In this document: positions 26,542 to 34,913 of the stretch, piece after piece
Numbering within the stretch: the stretch's first letter is position 1
How the letters are laid out: each line of letters opens with the position of its first letter
Source of the DNA: Streptomyces sp. H39-S7
Lineage (GTDB): Bacteria; Actinomycetota; Actinomycetes; Streptomycetales; Streptomycetaceae
Direction: 5' to 3'
Length of the DNA: 64,000 bases
Assembly: GCF_027158205.1 (NCBI RefSeq)
Contig: NZ_JAPVLU010000016.1
Location: 120,241-184,240, forward strand
Notes under the pieces: model-generated
Database searches by the model: none
Seen by the model: the letters and a program-made list of their open reading frames with translations, nothing else
Told to the model about the DNA's origin: nothing
Made by a program: the position numbers and the translations under genes

Positions 26542-27170
26542 GCGGCATCGGCCCGGTGGAAGGCCCCGGCGGCGGAACACCCAGCGTCAACACCCCGCTG
26601 CTGCCCGCCCGTTGGGCCCGCCTCTGGGAAGTGCGCCGGGCCGCGCTGTCCGTCCGCGGGCGGCGCGCGGTCAAGGCCGCCACCGCGGCGCTGGCCGCCG
26701 TCGCGGTCATCAGTCTGGGCCACGCGATGCGCACCCCCGAGCCGGTGCCCGACCTCGGCCCGTGGCCTGCGCAGGTCACCTACATCGCCTACGAGTCGGG
26801 CCGCCTGCAGCCCAAGCCGGCTGCCGCTTCCGGGGTGTTCGGATTCGTGGTGAGCGTGCGGGACGGAACTCCCGTGACGATTCTCCGTGTTACTCCCTCA
26901 TTCGAGGGACTCGGTGCCGAAATCGGCCCTTCGATACCATTGACGGTGAAGCAGGGAACAACCCGGCACATCACGATAAAGATGATCGTTCGCAAATGTT
27001 CCGGACTACCCCTCGACGTCGATCTTCCTGTTCTGGACGTAACGCTGCGTAACGCGCGCGCAATACAGAATCAGAGCTTCATCTTCGGCGGCGGATACCC
27101 CCGCGACCTCTCCGCATTCCTCCACCGAATCTGCCGCCCGACACCCACCGGCAGCCCTTCCACGCCGTAG
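26538..27170 (+). CDS. Membrane-anchored protein of unknown function
   Basis: A 210-residue protein I do not recognise. Residues about 1-45 are cytoplasmic and basic, 46-62 form one membrane helix (A-V-K-A-A-T-A-A-L-A-A-V-A-V-I-S-L), and the rest is probably extracytoplasmic, with beta-rich sequence and two cysteines (one in V-R-K-C-S-G-L-P, one near the end in H-R-I-C-R-P) that could pair. Base composition changes inside the gene: up to about 26810 it is very GC rich, after which AT-ending codons become common and the lower-GC sequence continues to 27400. It could be a wall-facing or secreted-protein-like factor. It is coupled to the short upstream frame. Confidence 0.7.
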   Translation: MSGIGPVEGPGGGTPSVNTPLLPARWARLWEVRRAALSVRGRRAVKAATAALAAVAVISLGHAMRTPEPVPDLGPWPAQVTYIAYESGRLQPKPAAASGVFGFVVSVRDGTPVTILRVTPSFEGLGAEIGPSIPLTVKQGTTRHITIKMIVRKCSGLPLDVDLPVLDVTLRNARAIQNQSFIFGGGYPRDLSAFLHRICRPTPTGSPSTP

Positions 27171-27443
27171 CGGAAGTGCGGGTTCTCGATATCCGAACAA
27201 CGACATAAAACATGCGGACAGGGTGACAAACCTGCCCAAATACCCCACGGAACCTCAACAAAACCTCAAGAGTTTCCATCCGGCATAACAAGACAGTCAC
27301 ACTCTTCCCGCACCGCTGCCCGAGTTCCCCACACAGGCCTAGAGTCACGGCCAGTCACCGCGCCACCGGATTCGCCAGTTCGGGTTCCAGCGCACGACTC
27401 GGCCTCTCACCAGAGCAGGCCGCGCCTGGGGAAAGGACTGATC

Positions 27444-28676
27444 GTGCGACACCGTTCCTTGCTGCTACTGACCTCCGTGCTCACCACTGGGGCCCTCACC
27501 CTCACCGCCTGCGGCTCCCGCAGTGACGACAGCAAGAAGGGCGACGACGGCGCCAACACCACCGTCGTCATCGGGGTCGACGCTCCGTTGACCGGCGACC
27601 TGTCCGCGCTCGGCCAGGGCATCAAGAACTCCGTCGAGCTCGCCGCCAACACGGCGAACAAGACCAAAGAGGTCCCGGGCGTCACGTTCAAGATCCAGGC
27701 GCTGGACGACCAGGGCAAGCCCGGCCCCGGCCAGCAGAACGCCACCAAGCTCGTCGGTGACAGCACCGTCCTCGGGGTCGTCGGCCCGCTGAACTCCTCC
27801 GTCGCCCAGTCGATGCAGAAGATCTTCGACGGCGCGAACCTCGTCGAGATCTCCCCCGCCAACACGAACCCGTCCCTGACCCAGGGCGAAAAGTGGGCCA
27901 CGGGCACGAAGGCCCGCCCGTTCAAGTCGTACTTCCGCACCGCGACCACGGACGCCATCCAGGGCCCGTTCGCCGCGCAGTACCTCTTCGGCGAAGCCAA
28001 GAAGACCAAGGTCTACGTCATCGACGACCAGAAGACCTACGGCGCCGGCCTCGCCGCCACCTTCACCGGCGAGTTCACCAAGCTCGGCGGCAAGGTCGTC
28101 GGCACCGCCCACGTCAACCCCGACGACCGCGACTTCAACGCCATCGTCACCAAGGTCAAGGCCGCCGGCGCCGAAGCGGTCTACTACGGCGGCGAGTACC
28201 CCGCCGCCGGTCCGCTGAGCCAGCAGCTCAAGGACAACGGCGTGGCCATCCCGCTCATGGGCGGCGACGGCATGTACAGCGCCGACTACGTCAAGCTGAA
28301 CAAGAAGGCCGAAGGCGACCTCGCCACCTCGGTCGGCGCGCCCGTCGAGACCCTCCCGTCCGCGAAGAAGTTCGTCGCCGACTACGCGGCCGCAGGCTAC
28401 AAGCAGGCCTTCGAAGCGTACGGCGGCTACTCCTACGACTCCGCCTGGGCCATCATCCAGGCCGTCAAGACGGTCATCAACGACAACGGCGGCAAGCTCC
28501 CGACCGACGCTCGCGCGAAGATCACCGCCGCCACGTCCAAGGTCTCCTTCAACGGCGTGACCGGCACCGTCTCCTTCGACGAGTTCGGCGACACCACCAA
28601 CAAGCAGCTCACCGTGTACCAGGTCAAGGGCGGCAAGTGGGCGCCGATCAAGAGCGGCGTGTTCAACCAGAGCTGA
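27444..28676 (+). CDS. livK: Branched-chain amino acid ABC transporter substrate-binding lipoprotein
   Basis: A 410-residue periplasmic-type binding protein of the LivJ/LivK family. The lipobox L-T-A-C-G places the lipidated cysteine at residue 23. The two-lobed fold is marked by I-G-V-D-A-P-L-T-G-D-L-S-A-L-G-Q-G near residue 44, a V-V-G-P-L-N-S-S segment near 110, and the D-D-Q-K-T-Y-G-A-G-L-A hinge near 195. It starts at a GTG. It is the first gene of livKHMGF, and a hairpin after it may raise its mRNA level over the permease genes. Leucine, isoleucine or valine is the likely ligand but other amides are possible. Confidence 0.93.
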   Translation: MRHRSLLLLTSVLTTGALTLTACGSRSDDSKKGDDGANTTVVIGVDAPLTGDLSALGQGIKNSVELAANTANKTKEVPGVTFKIQALDDQGKPGPGQQNATKLVGDSTVLGVVGPLNSSVAQSMQKIFDGANLVEISPANTNPSLTQGEKWATGTKARPFKSYFRTATTDAIQGPFAAQYLFGEAKKTKVYVIDDQKTYGAGLAATFTGEFTKLGGKVVGTAHVNPDDRDFNAIVTKVKAAGAEAVYYGGEYPAAGPLSQQLKDNGVAIPLMGGDGMYSADYVKLNKKAEGDLATSVGAPVETLPSAKKFVADYAAAGYKQAFEAYGGYSYDSAWAIIQAVKTVINDNGGKLPTDARAKITAATSKVSFNGVTGTVSFDEFGDTTNKQLTVYQVKGGKWAPIKSGVFNQS

Positions 28677-28741
28677 CCACTCGCACCACGCCCCACCCGC
28701 ACCTGACCCACCGCAGCACCCCCCTGTAAGTACGCAACCGG

Positions 28742-28770
28742 CCGCGCGGGCCGCATCAGCGCCCGCGCGG
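28742..28770 (+). promoter_or_regulatory. Intercistronic hairpin between livK and livH
   Basis: A 10-bp GC stem (28742-28751 with 28761-28770) with a 9-base loop lies in the 130-base gap. Such hairpins after binding-protein genes protect the upstream mRNA or cause partial termination. Confidence 0.55.
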
Positions 28771-28806
28771 TCGGCCGTATCCGTCCCACTCCACGGAGGC
28801 CCTGCG

Positions 28807-29733
28807 GTGCACGAACTGCCGCAACAGCTGGCCAACGGCCTGATACTCGGCGCGTTGTACGGACTGATAGCAATCGGCTACACGATGGTCTACGGCATCG
28901 TCCAGCTCATCAACTTCGCCCATGGCGAGATCTTCATGATCGGGGGATTCGGCGCCCTCACCGCCTTCCTCGTCCTTCCCAACGGCACCGCCCTCTGGGT
29001 CGCACTCCCCCTCATGATCGTCGGAGGCGTCGTCTGCTCCGTCGGCGTCGCCGTCGCCGCCGAGCGCTTCGCCTACCGGCCACTGCGCAACGCCCCCCGG
29101 CTGGCGCCTCTCATCACCGCGATCGGCCTGTCCATCGCCCTCCAGCAGGCCATCTGGAAGTGGTACCCGGACGCGAACAAGGACCACCCCTTCCCGCGCT
29201 TCTCCGGTGAGCCCTTCCACCTCGGCAGCGTCACCATCCAGCGCGGCACGATCTTCCTGCTCATCGCCGCCCCGGTCTGCATGCTCGCCCTCGGCCTGTT
29301 CGTCGCCAAGACCCGCATGGGCCGCGGCATGCAAGCGACCAGCCAGGACCCCGACACCGCCAAGCTGATGGGCATCAACACCGACCGCATCATCGTCATG
29401 GCCTTCGCCATCGGTGCCGCGTTCGCCGCCGTCGCAGCCGTCGCCTACGGGCTCAAGGACGGCCAGATCAGCTACCGCATGGGCTTCCTGATGGGCCTCA
29501 AGGCCTTCACCGCGGCAGTACTCGGCGGCATCGGCAACATCTACGGCGCCATGCTCGGCGGCATCACCCTCGGCATCGCGGAAGCGCTCGCCACCGGCTA
29601 CATCGACAACATTCCCGGCATGGGCCAGTTCGGCTCCGCCTGGAAGGACGTCTGGGCCTTCGTCCTGCTCATCCTCGTCCTGCTGATCCGGCCCCAGGGC
29701 CTGCTCGGCGAACGCGTCGCGGATCGGGCGTGA
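28807..29733 (+). CDS. livH: Branched-chain amino acid ABC transporter permease LivH
   Basis: A 308-residue inner membrane permease with about eight helices. It opens L-P-Q-Q-L-A-N-G-L-I-L-G-A-L-Y-G-L-I-A-I-G-Y and has the LivH signature M-V-Y-G-I-V-Q-L-I-N-F-A-H-G-E. The cytoplasmic coupling region is near G-R-G-M-Q-A-T-S-Q-D-P-D-T-A-K-L-M-G-I. It starts at a GTG after CGGAGG. The stop overlaps or abuts the start of livM, so translation is probably coupled. Confidence 0.95.
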   Translation: MHELPQQLANGLILGALYGLIAIGYTMVYGIVQLINFAHGEIFMIGGFGALTAFLVLPNGTALWVALPLMIVGGVVCSVGVAVAAERFAYRPLRNAPRLAPLITAIGLSIALQQAIWKWYPDANKDHPFPRFSGEPFHLGSVTIQRGTIFLLIAAPVCMLALGLFVAKTRMGRGMQATSQDPDTAKLMGINTDRIIVMAFAIGAAFAAVAAVAYGLKDGQISYRMGFLMGLKAFTAAVLGGIGNIYGAMLGGITLGIAEALATGYIDNIPGMGQFGSAWKDVWAFVLLILVLLIRPQGLLGERVADRA

Positions 29734-29738
29734 TCCAC

Positions 29739-31535
29739 ATGACCACAGACACCACCCCCCGGCAGCAGGGGATCATCCCGCTCCAGGAGAAGACCGCCCG
29801 CGCACTCGTCGCCATCGGCGGCGCCGCCACCGCGGTCTCCACCTTCCTCGCCTGGACCTGGACCTCCGAATTCCCCGGCGACCTCACCGTCACCGGCTAC
29901 CCCGGCGGCCTCCAGGTGCTCGCCCTCGTCGGCGCGCTCCTCACCGTGCTCTTCACCGCCGCGTCCTACGGCGTACGGGGACTGCGCTGGCTGAACCCCG
30001 CCGGCACCGACAGCCCCCTGCTCCTGCTCACCCTCGGAGTGTTCGGCGTCGTCTGGTACACGGTCGCGAGCATCACCGTGGAACTCAATGGCGCCGTCAA
30101 CCTCGAACCCGGCGCCTACGTCGCGGCCGCCGCGTCCCTGGTCGCGCTCGTCGGAGCCCTCGGCCTGCCCATCCGGGGCGACAGCGGTGACCTCACCGCA
30201 CCCGCCAACGCCTGGGAGACCTTCCGGCGCGCGATCGCCGCGGCACCGCCCCGCAAGCCCGCCCGCACCCTCCCCTCCTGGGCGGAACTGCTCCTCATCG
30301 TCGTGGCGTTCGGCATCGGCCTCTACGTCTTCACGTACGGCATCGACACCGCGTACGCGGAACTCTTCGTCGGCTTCCTGATCATCGTCGCCTTCGGCTT
30401 CGCCGCCCTCACCAAGAGCGGCCTGATCGCCCGGCTGACCACCATCACCACGAAGCACCGCAACGTCACCATCGCCGCCGCCTTCACCGCGGCGGCCGGC
30501 TTCCCCTTCACCCAGAACAACGACGCCTACACCTCCGTCGGCGTCAACATCCTGGTCTTCGCCACCGTGGCCCTCGGCCTCAACGTCGTCGTCGGCCTCG
30601 CGGGCCTCCTCGACCTCGGATACGTCGCATTCCTCGGCGTCGGCGCCTACACCGCCGCCCTCGTATCCGGCTCCACCTCCTCCGCGCTCGGCATCCAGTT
30701 CCCCTTCTGGGCCGCAGCCCTCGCGGGCGCCGCCGCCTCCCTGGTCTTCGGCGTCCTCATCGGAGCACCCACCCTGCGGCTGCGCGGCGACTACCTCGCC
30801 ATCGTCACCCTCGGCTTCGGTGAGATCTTCCGCATCACCATGAACAACCTCAACGGCACCACCGGGCCCGACATCACCAACGGACCCAACGGCATCTCCA
30901 ACGTTCCCGACCTCGACATGTTCGGGTTCAACTTCGGCGAAAGCCACGAGACCGGCATCAACAGCCTCGGTAGGTTCGGCAACTACTACCTGCTGATGCT
31001 CCTCTTCACCGCCATCGTCGTCATCGTCTTCCGACGCGCCGGAGAATCCCGCATCGGCCGCGCCTGGGTCGCCATCCGCGAGGACGAGACCGCCGCCACC
31101 GCCATGGGCATCAACGGCTTCCGCCTCAAGCTCATGGCCTTCGCACTCGGCGCAAGCCTCGCCGGACTCGCCGGAGCGGTACAGGCACACGTGACCTACA
31201 GCGTCACACCCGACCAATTCGAATTCGCCGGAACCGCACCACCCAACTCCGCGTTCCTCCTCGCCGCCGTCATCCTCGGCGGCATGGGAACCGTGAGCGG
31301 CCCCCTCATCGGCGCCTCACTGCTCTACCTCATCCCGGTCAAGCTGCAATTCATGCACGACTACCAGCTCCTCCTCTTCGGCCTCGCGCTCATCCTCCTG
31401 ATGCGCTTCCGCCCCGAGGGCCTGGTCGTCAACCGCCGGTCCAAACTCGAATACCACGAGACCGACCAGCTCGCCGTCCCCAAGCAACTCACCCTCGCCG
31501 ACGCCAACGTCGACTCCAGCAAGGCAGGGGCGTGA
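29739..31535 (+). CDS. livM: Branched-chain amino acid ABC transporter permease LivM, N-terminally extended
   Basis: A 598-residue permease, far longer than the 300-420 residues usual for LivM. The C-terminal half is canonical: T-S-V-G-V-N-I-L-V-F-A-T-V-A-L-G-L-N-V-V-V-G-L-A-G-L-L-style helices around residue 265-290, then L-R-G-D-Y-L-A-I-V-T-L-G-F-G-E and the coupling segment E-D-E-T-A-A-T-A-M-G-I-N. The N-terminal 190 residues add about four membrane helices and a soluble loop. The extension is known in Streptomyces LivM proteins. I prefer the ATG at 29739; a GTG at 29730 overlapping the livH stop is possible. Confidence 0.93.
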   Translation: MTTDTTPRQQGIIPLQEKTARALVAIGGAATAVSTFLAWTWTSEFPGDLTVTGYPGGLQVLALVGALLTVLFTAASYGVRGLRWLNPAGTDSPLLLLTLGVFGVVWYTVASITVELNGAVNLEPGAYVAAAASLVALVGALGLPIRGDSGDLTAPANAWETFRRAIAAAPPRKPARTLPSWAELLLIVVAFGIGLYVFTYGIDTAYAELFVGFLIIVAFGFAALTKSGLIARLTTITTKHRNVTIAAAFTAAAGFPFTQNNDAYTSVGVNILVFATVALGLNVVVGLAGLLDLGYVAFLGVGAYTAALVSGSTSSALGIQFPFWAAALAGAAASLVFGVLIGAPTLRLRGDYLAIVTLGFGEIFRITMNNLNGTTGPDITNGPNGISNVPDLDMFGFNFGESHETGINSLGRFGNYYLLMLLFTAIVVIVFRRAGESRIGRAWVAIREDETAATAMGINGFRLKLMAFALGASLAGLAGAVQAHVTYSVTPDQFEFAGTAPPNSAFLLAAVILGGMGTVSGPLIGASLLYLIPVKLQFMHDYQLLLFGLALILLMRFRPEGLVVNRRSKLEYHETDQLAVPKQLTLADANVDSSKAGA

Positions 31536-31543
31536 GAAGCAGC

Positions 31544-32439
<896 letters not shown>

Positions 32440-32443
<4 letters not shown>

Positions 32444-33156
32444 CCGCACTGCTCGAAGTCGAGGACCTGCGCGTCGCCTACGGCAAAATCGAAGCCGTCA
32501 AGGGCATCTCGTTCAGCGTCGAAGAAGGCCAGGTCGTCACCCTCATCGGCACCAACGGTGCGGGCAAGACCACCACCCTGCGCACGCTGTCCGGGCTCAT
32601 CAAGCCGCTCAGCGGCAAGATCAGCTTCGGCGGCCAGTCGCTGGACAAGGTGCCGGCACACAAGATCGTGGCGCTGGGCCTCGCCCACTCCCCCGAAGGC
32701 CGCCACATCTTCCCCCGCCTCACCATCGAGAACAACCTGCAGCTCGGGGCGTACCTGCGCAACGACAAGGCAGCCATCGCCCAGGACATCAAGCGCGCCT
32801 ACGACCTCTTCCCCATCCTCGGGGAACGCAGGAAGCAGGCCGCGGGAACCCTCTCCGGCGGTGAACAGCAGATGCTCGCCATGGGCCGCGCACTGATGTC
32901 GCGACCCAAACTGCTCATGCTCGACGAGCCCTCCATGGGCCTCTCCCCGATCATGATGCAGAAGATCATGCACACGATCGCCGAGCTCAAATCCCAGGGC
33001 ACCACGATCCTGCTCGTCGAACAGAACGCGCAGGCCGCGCTCTCGCTCGCCGACCAGGGCCACGTGATGGAGATCGGCAAGATCGTCCTGAACGGAACCG
33101 GCGCGGACCTGCTCCACGACGAATCCGTGCGAAAGGCGTACCTCGGCGAGGACTGA
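32440..33156 (+). CDS. livF: Branched-chain amino acid ABC transporter ATPase LivF
   Basis: A 238-residue ATP-binding subunit, the last gene of the liv operon. It has Walker A G-T-N-G-A-G-K-T-T-T near residue 38, the signature L-S-G-G-E-Q-Q-M-L-A, and Walker B L-L-M-L-D-E-P-S-M-G-L. The LivF-specific S-P-E-G-R-H-I-F-P-R-L segment is present. It is coupled to livG by an ATGA overlap and ends before a strong terminator. Confidence 0.96.
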
Positions 33157-33167
33157 GTCCTCCACGC

Positions 33168-33203
33168 CGAAGGGCCGCACCGTGACAACGGTGCGGCCCT
33201 TCG
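33168..33203. terminator. Bidirectional terminator between livF and pdtaR
   Basis: A perfect 16-bp stem (CGAAGGGCCGCACCGT, 33168-33183, with 33188-33203) and a GACA loop lie between the convergent genes, 11 and 16 bases from their stops. Confidence 0.9.
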
Positions 33204-33219
33204 TCACATCGCTCCCCGG

Positions 33220-33840
33220 CTACTTCTCCGGAACCTCGTCGATCACGGCCTGCGCCACCTGCTGCATCGACATCCGCCGGTCCATCGACGTCTTCTGGAT
33301 CCAGCGGAACGCCGCCGGCTCGGACAGGCCGTACTTCGTCTGCAGCACGCTCTTCGCCCGGTCCACCAGCTTCCGGGTCTCCAGCCGCAACGACAGATCC
33401 GCGACCTCGAGCTCCAGCGCCCGCAACTCCTGGAACCGGCTCACCGCCATCTCTATGGCCGGCACCAGATCGCTCTTGCTGAACGGCTTCACGAGATAGG
33501 CCATCGCCCCGGCATCCCGCGCCCGCTCGACCAGCTCGCGCTGGGAGAACGCGGTCAGCATCAGAACGGGGGCGATCTTCGCCTTCGCGATCTGCTCGGC
33601 GGCGGAGATCCCGTCCAGGATCGGCATCTTCACATCGAGGATCACCAGATCCGGCCGGTGCTCCTCCGCCAGCTTGACGGCAGTCTCGCCGTCGCCGCAG
33701 TCACCGACGACGGAGTAGCCCTCCTCCTCCAGCATCTCCTTGAGATCGAGCCGGATCAGCGCCTCGTCCTCGGCGATGACGACGCGCGTCGTCATCGGCG
33801 GTACGTGCGACTGCTCGTCTATGGGCTCGGCGGCGCTCAA
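33220..33840 (-). CDS. pdtaR: ANTAR-domain response regulator
   Basis: A 206-residue regulator with a receiver domain (about residues 17-135) and an RNA-binding ANTAR domain (about 145-200). The phosphorylation site is Asp69 in V-I-L-D-V-K-M-P; the acidic pocket A-E-D-E and the lysine in L-V-K-P-F are present. ANTAR proteins bind paired hairpins in nascent RNA and prevent termination. Family members in actinobacteria are phosphorylated by the kinase PdtaS, which is not in this window. The start is a TTG at 33840 with GAGGAG six bases upstream, and homologous proteins carry this N-terminal extension; an internal ATG at 33795 has no ribosome site. Confidence 0.93.
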   Translation of the reverse strand: MSAAEPIDEQSHVPPMTTRVVIAEDEALIRLDLKEMLEEEGYSVVGDCGDGETAVKLAEEHRPDLVILDVKMPILDGISAAEQIAKAKIAPVLMLTAFSQRELVERARDAGAMAYLVKPFSKSDLVPAIEMAVSRFQELRALELEVADLSLRLETRKLVDRAKSVLQTKYGLSEPAAFRWIQKTSMDRRMSMQQVAQAVIDEVPEK

Positions 33841-33899
33841 CGGGACTCCTCGATCACGGGCGGGGGTACTGCCCCCTGAGCCTACCTAGCTCCTGTATC

Positions 33900-33928
33900 T
33901 TTGGAGCACGGAGGGTTTCCGCTATCCT
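33900..33928 (+). promoter_or_regulatory. Promoter of the tRNA-like gene
   Basis: TTTGGA (33900-33905), 17 bases, TATCCT (33923-33928). The predicted start would be about 33935, roughly 7 bases before the tRNA. A small inverted repeat, CCTTCG TTT CGAAGG (33926-33940), overlaps the -10 box and abuts the tRNA 5' end. Confidence 0.55.
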
Positions 33929-33941
33929 TCGTTTCGAAGGA

Positions 33942-34014
33942 GCCCCGGTAGCCCAGCGGCAGAGGCGATGGATTCAAAACCCATTCAGCGTCGGTTCGAA
34001 TCCGACTCGGGGCA
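33942..34014 (+). tRNA. tRNA with CAA (Leu) anticodon but short variable loop
   Basis: A 73-base cloverleaf. The acceptor stem GCCCCGG pairs with TCGGGGC (last pair G-T), and the discriminator is A. The D arm is a 3-bp stem GCC/GGC with loop CAGCGGCAGA, ending in GGCAGA as in tRNA-Leu. The anticodon stem is ATGG/CCAT with an A-C mismatch at the loop-closing pair; the loop TTCAAAA gives anticodon CAA (33975-33977), for UUG. The T arm is GTCGG TTCGAAT CCGAC. The variable loop is only 5 bases (TCAGC), whereas true tRNA-Leu has a long variable arm. CCA is not encoded. An automatic caller would name it tRNA-Leu(CAA); amino acid identity and function are uncertain. Confidence 0.85.
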
Positions 34015-34040
34015 CTTTCCCTTCATTTTCAAGGGTAAAG
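34015..34040 (+). terminator. Hairpin behind the tRNA-like gene
   Basis: CTTT-CCCTT pairs with AAGGG-AAAG around a 7-base loop, with one bulged T. CACTTTTAC follows, so it may terminate the tRNA transcript. It begins a patch of about 65 bases with only roughly 38% GC. Confidence 0.5.
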
Positions 34041-34122
34041 ACACTTTTACAAACATCACTGCACATGGTGAATGTATGTGCCATCGGGCCCATGAGCGCC
34101 GGACAGCGGCAACGCTCGCCGT

Positions 34123-34893
34123 ATGTACGGTCTTGAACGTCGCAAGCTGACACTTGCCCTCCTGGACGCCGGTCACAGCCTCAACTCGGTCAGCAAGCAG
34201 ACGGGCATATCCCGATCGGCGATCCGGGACTGGCGAATGCGCGTCGAACCGATCCGGCGCAACGCCGAATGCGTGCGCTGCGCGACACCGCCGACCGCTC
34301 CACAGCAAGCTTCCGCGTACGCCTATCTGTTGGGTCTTTACCTCGGCGACGGCTGCCTCAGCGCCCAGCCGCGCGGCGTCCATGCCCTCCGCATCGCCTG
34401 CGCGGACGCGTGGCCCGGCCTGATCGAATCCTGCGAGGAGTCGATCCGCGCGATCCACCCCGACAACGCCGTCTGCCGCGTGCGCAAACAGGGTTGCACC
34501 ATGGTGACGTCCACCAGCAAACACTGGCCGTGTCTCTTCCCGCAGCACGCCCCGGGCAAGAAGCACGAGCGGCGCATCGCTCTCGAACCCTGGCAGCAGG
34601 AGATCGTCGACGCCCACCCCTGGGCCTTCATCCGGGGGCTCATCCACTCCGACGGATGTCGGATCACCAACTGGACCGAGAAGGTCATCGGCGGGGAGCC
34701 GAAGCGCTACGAGTACCCGCGGTACTTCTTCACCAACAAGTCCGAGGACATCCGCACCCTGTTCAGCGACACCCTCGACAAGGTCGGCGTCGAATGGAAA
34801 GTCACCCGTCGCGGCAAGGACCCGTACAACGTCTCCGTCGCGCGCCGCGCGTCCGTCGCGCTCATGGACCTGCATGTGGGGCCCAAGTACTGA
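34123..34893 (+). CDS. HTH plus LAGLIDADG homing-endonuclease-like protein
   Basis: A 256-residue protein. Residues about 6-42 resemble a helix-turn-helix (L-N-S-V-S-K-Q-T-G-I-S-R-S-A-I-R-D-W-R). A C-V-R-C pair (50-53) follows. Two LAGLIDADG motifs are clear: Y-L-L-G-L-Y-L-G-D-G-C (Asp76) and F-I-R-G-L-I-H-S-D-G-C (Asp177), about 100 residues apart as in single-chain enzymes, with both acidic residues kept. The gene is not inside an intron or intein; it lies 108 bases after the short tRNA. It could be a freestanding endonuclease or a regulator that reuses the fold. The ribosome site is weak and the upstream DNA is AT rich. Convergent pyk begins 20 bases later. Confidence 0.8.
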   Translation: MYGLERRKLTLALLDAGHSLNSVSKQTGISRSAIRDWRMRVEPIRRNAECVRCATPPTAPQQASAYAYLLGLYLGDGCLSAQPRGVHALRIACADAWPGLIESCEESIRAIHPDNAVCRVRKQGCTMVTSTSKHWPCLFPQHAPGKKHERRIALEPWQQEIVDAHPWAFIRGLIHSDGCRITNWTEKVIGGEPKRYEYPRYFFTNKSEDIRTLFSDTLDKVGVEWKVTRRGKDPYNVSVARRASVALMDLHVGPKY

Positions 34894-34913
34894 GCCCCAC
34901 GGAGTGGTTCCGG

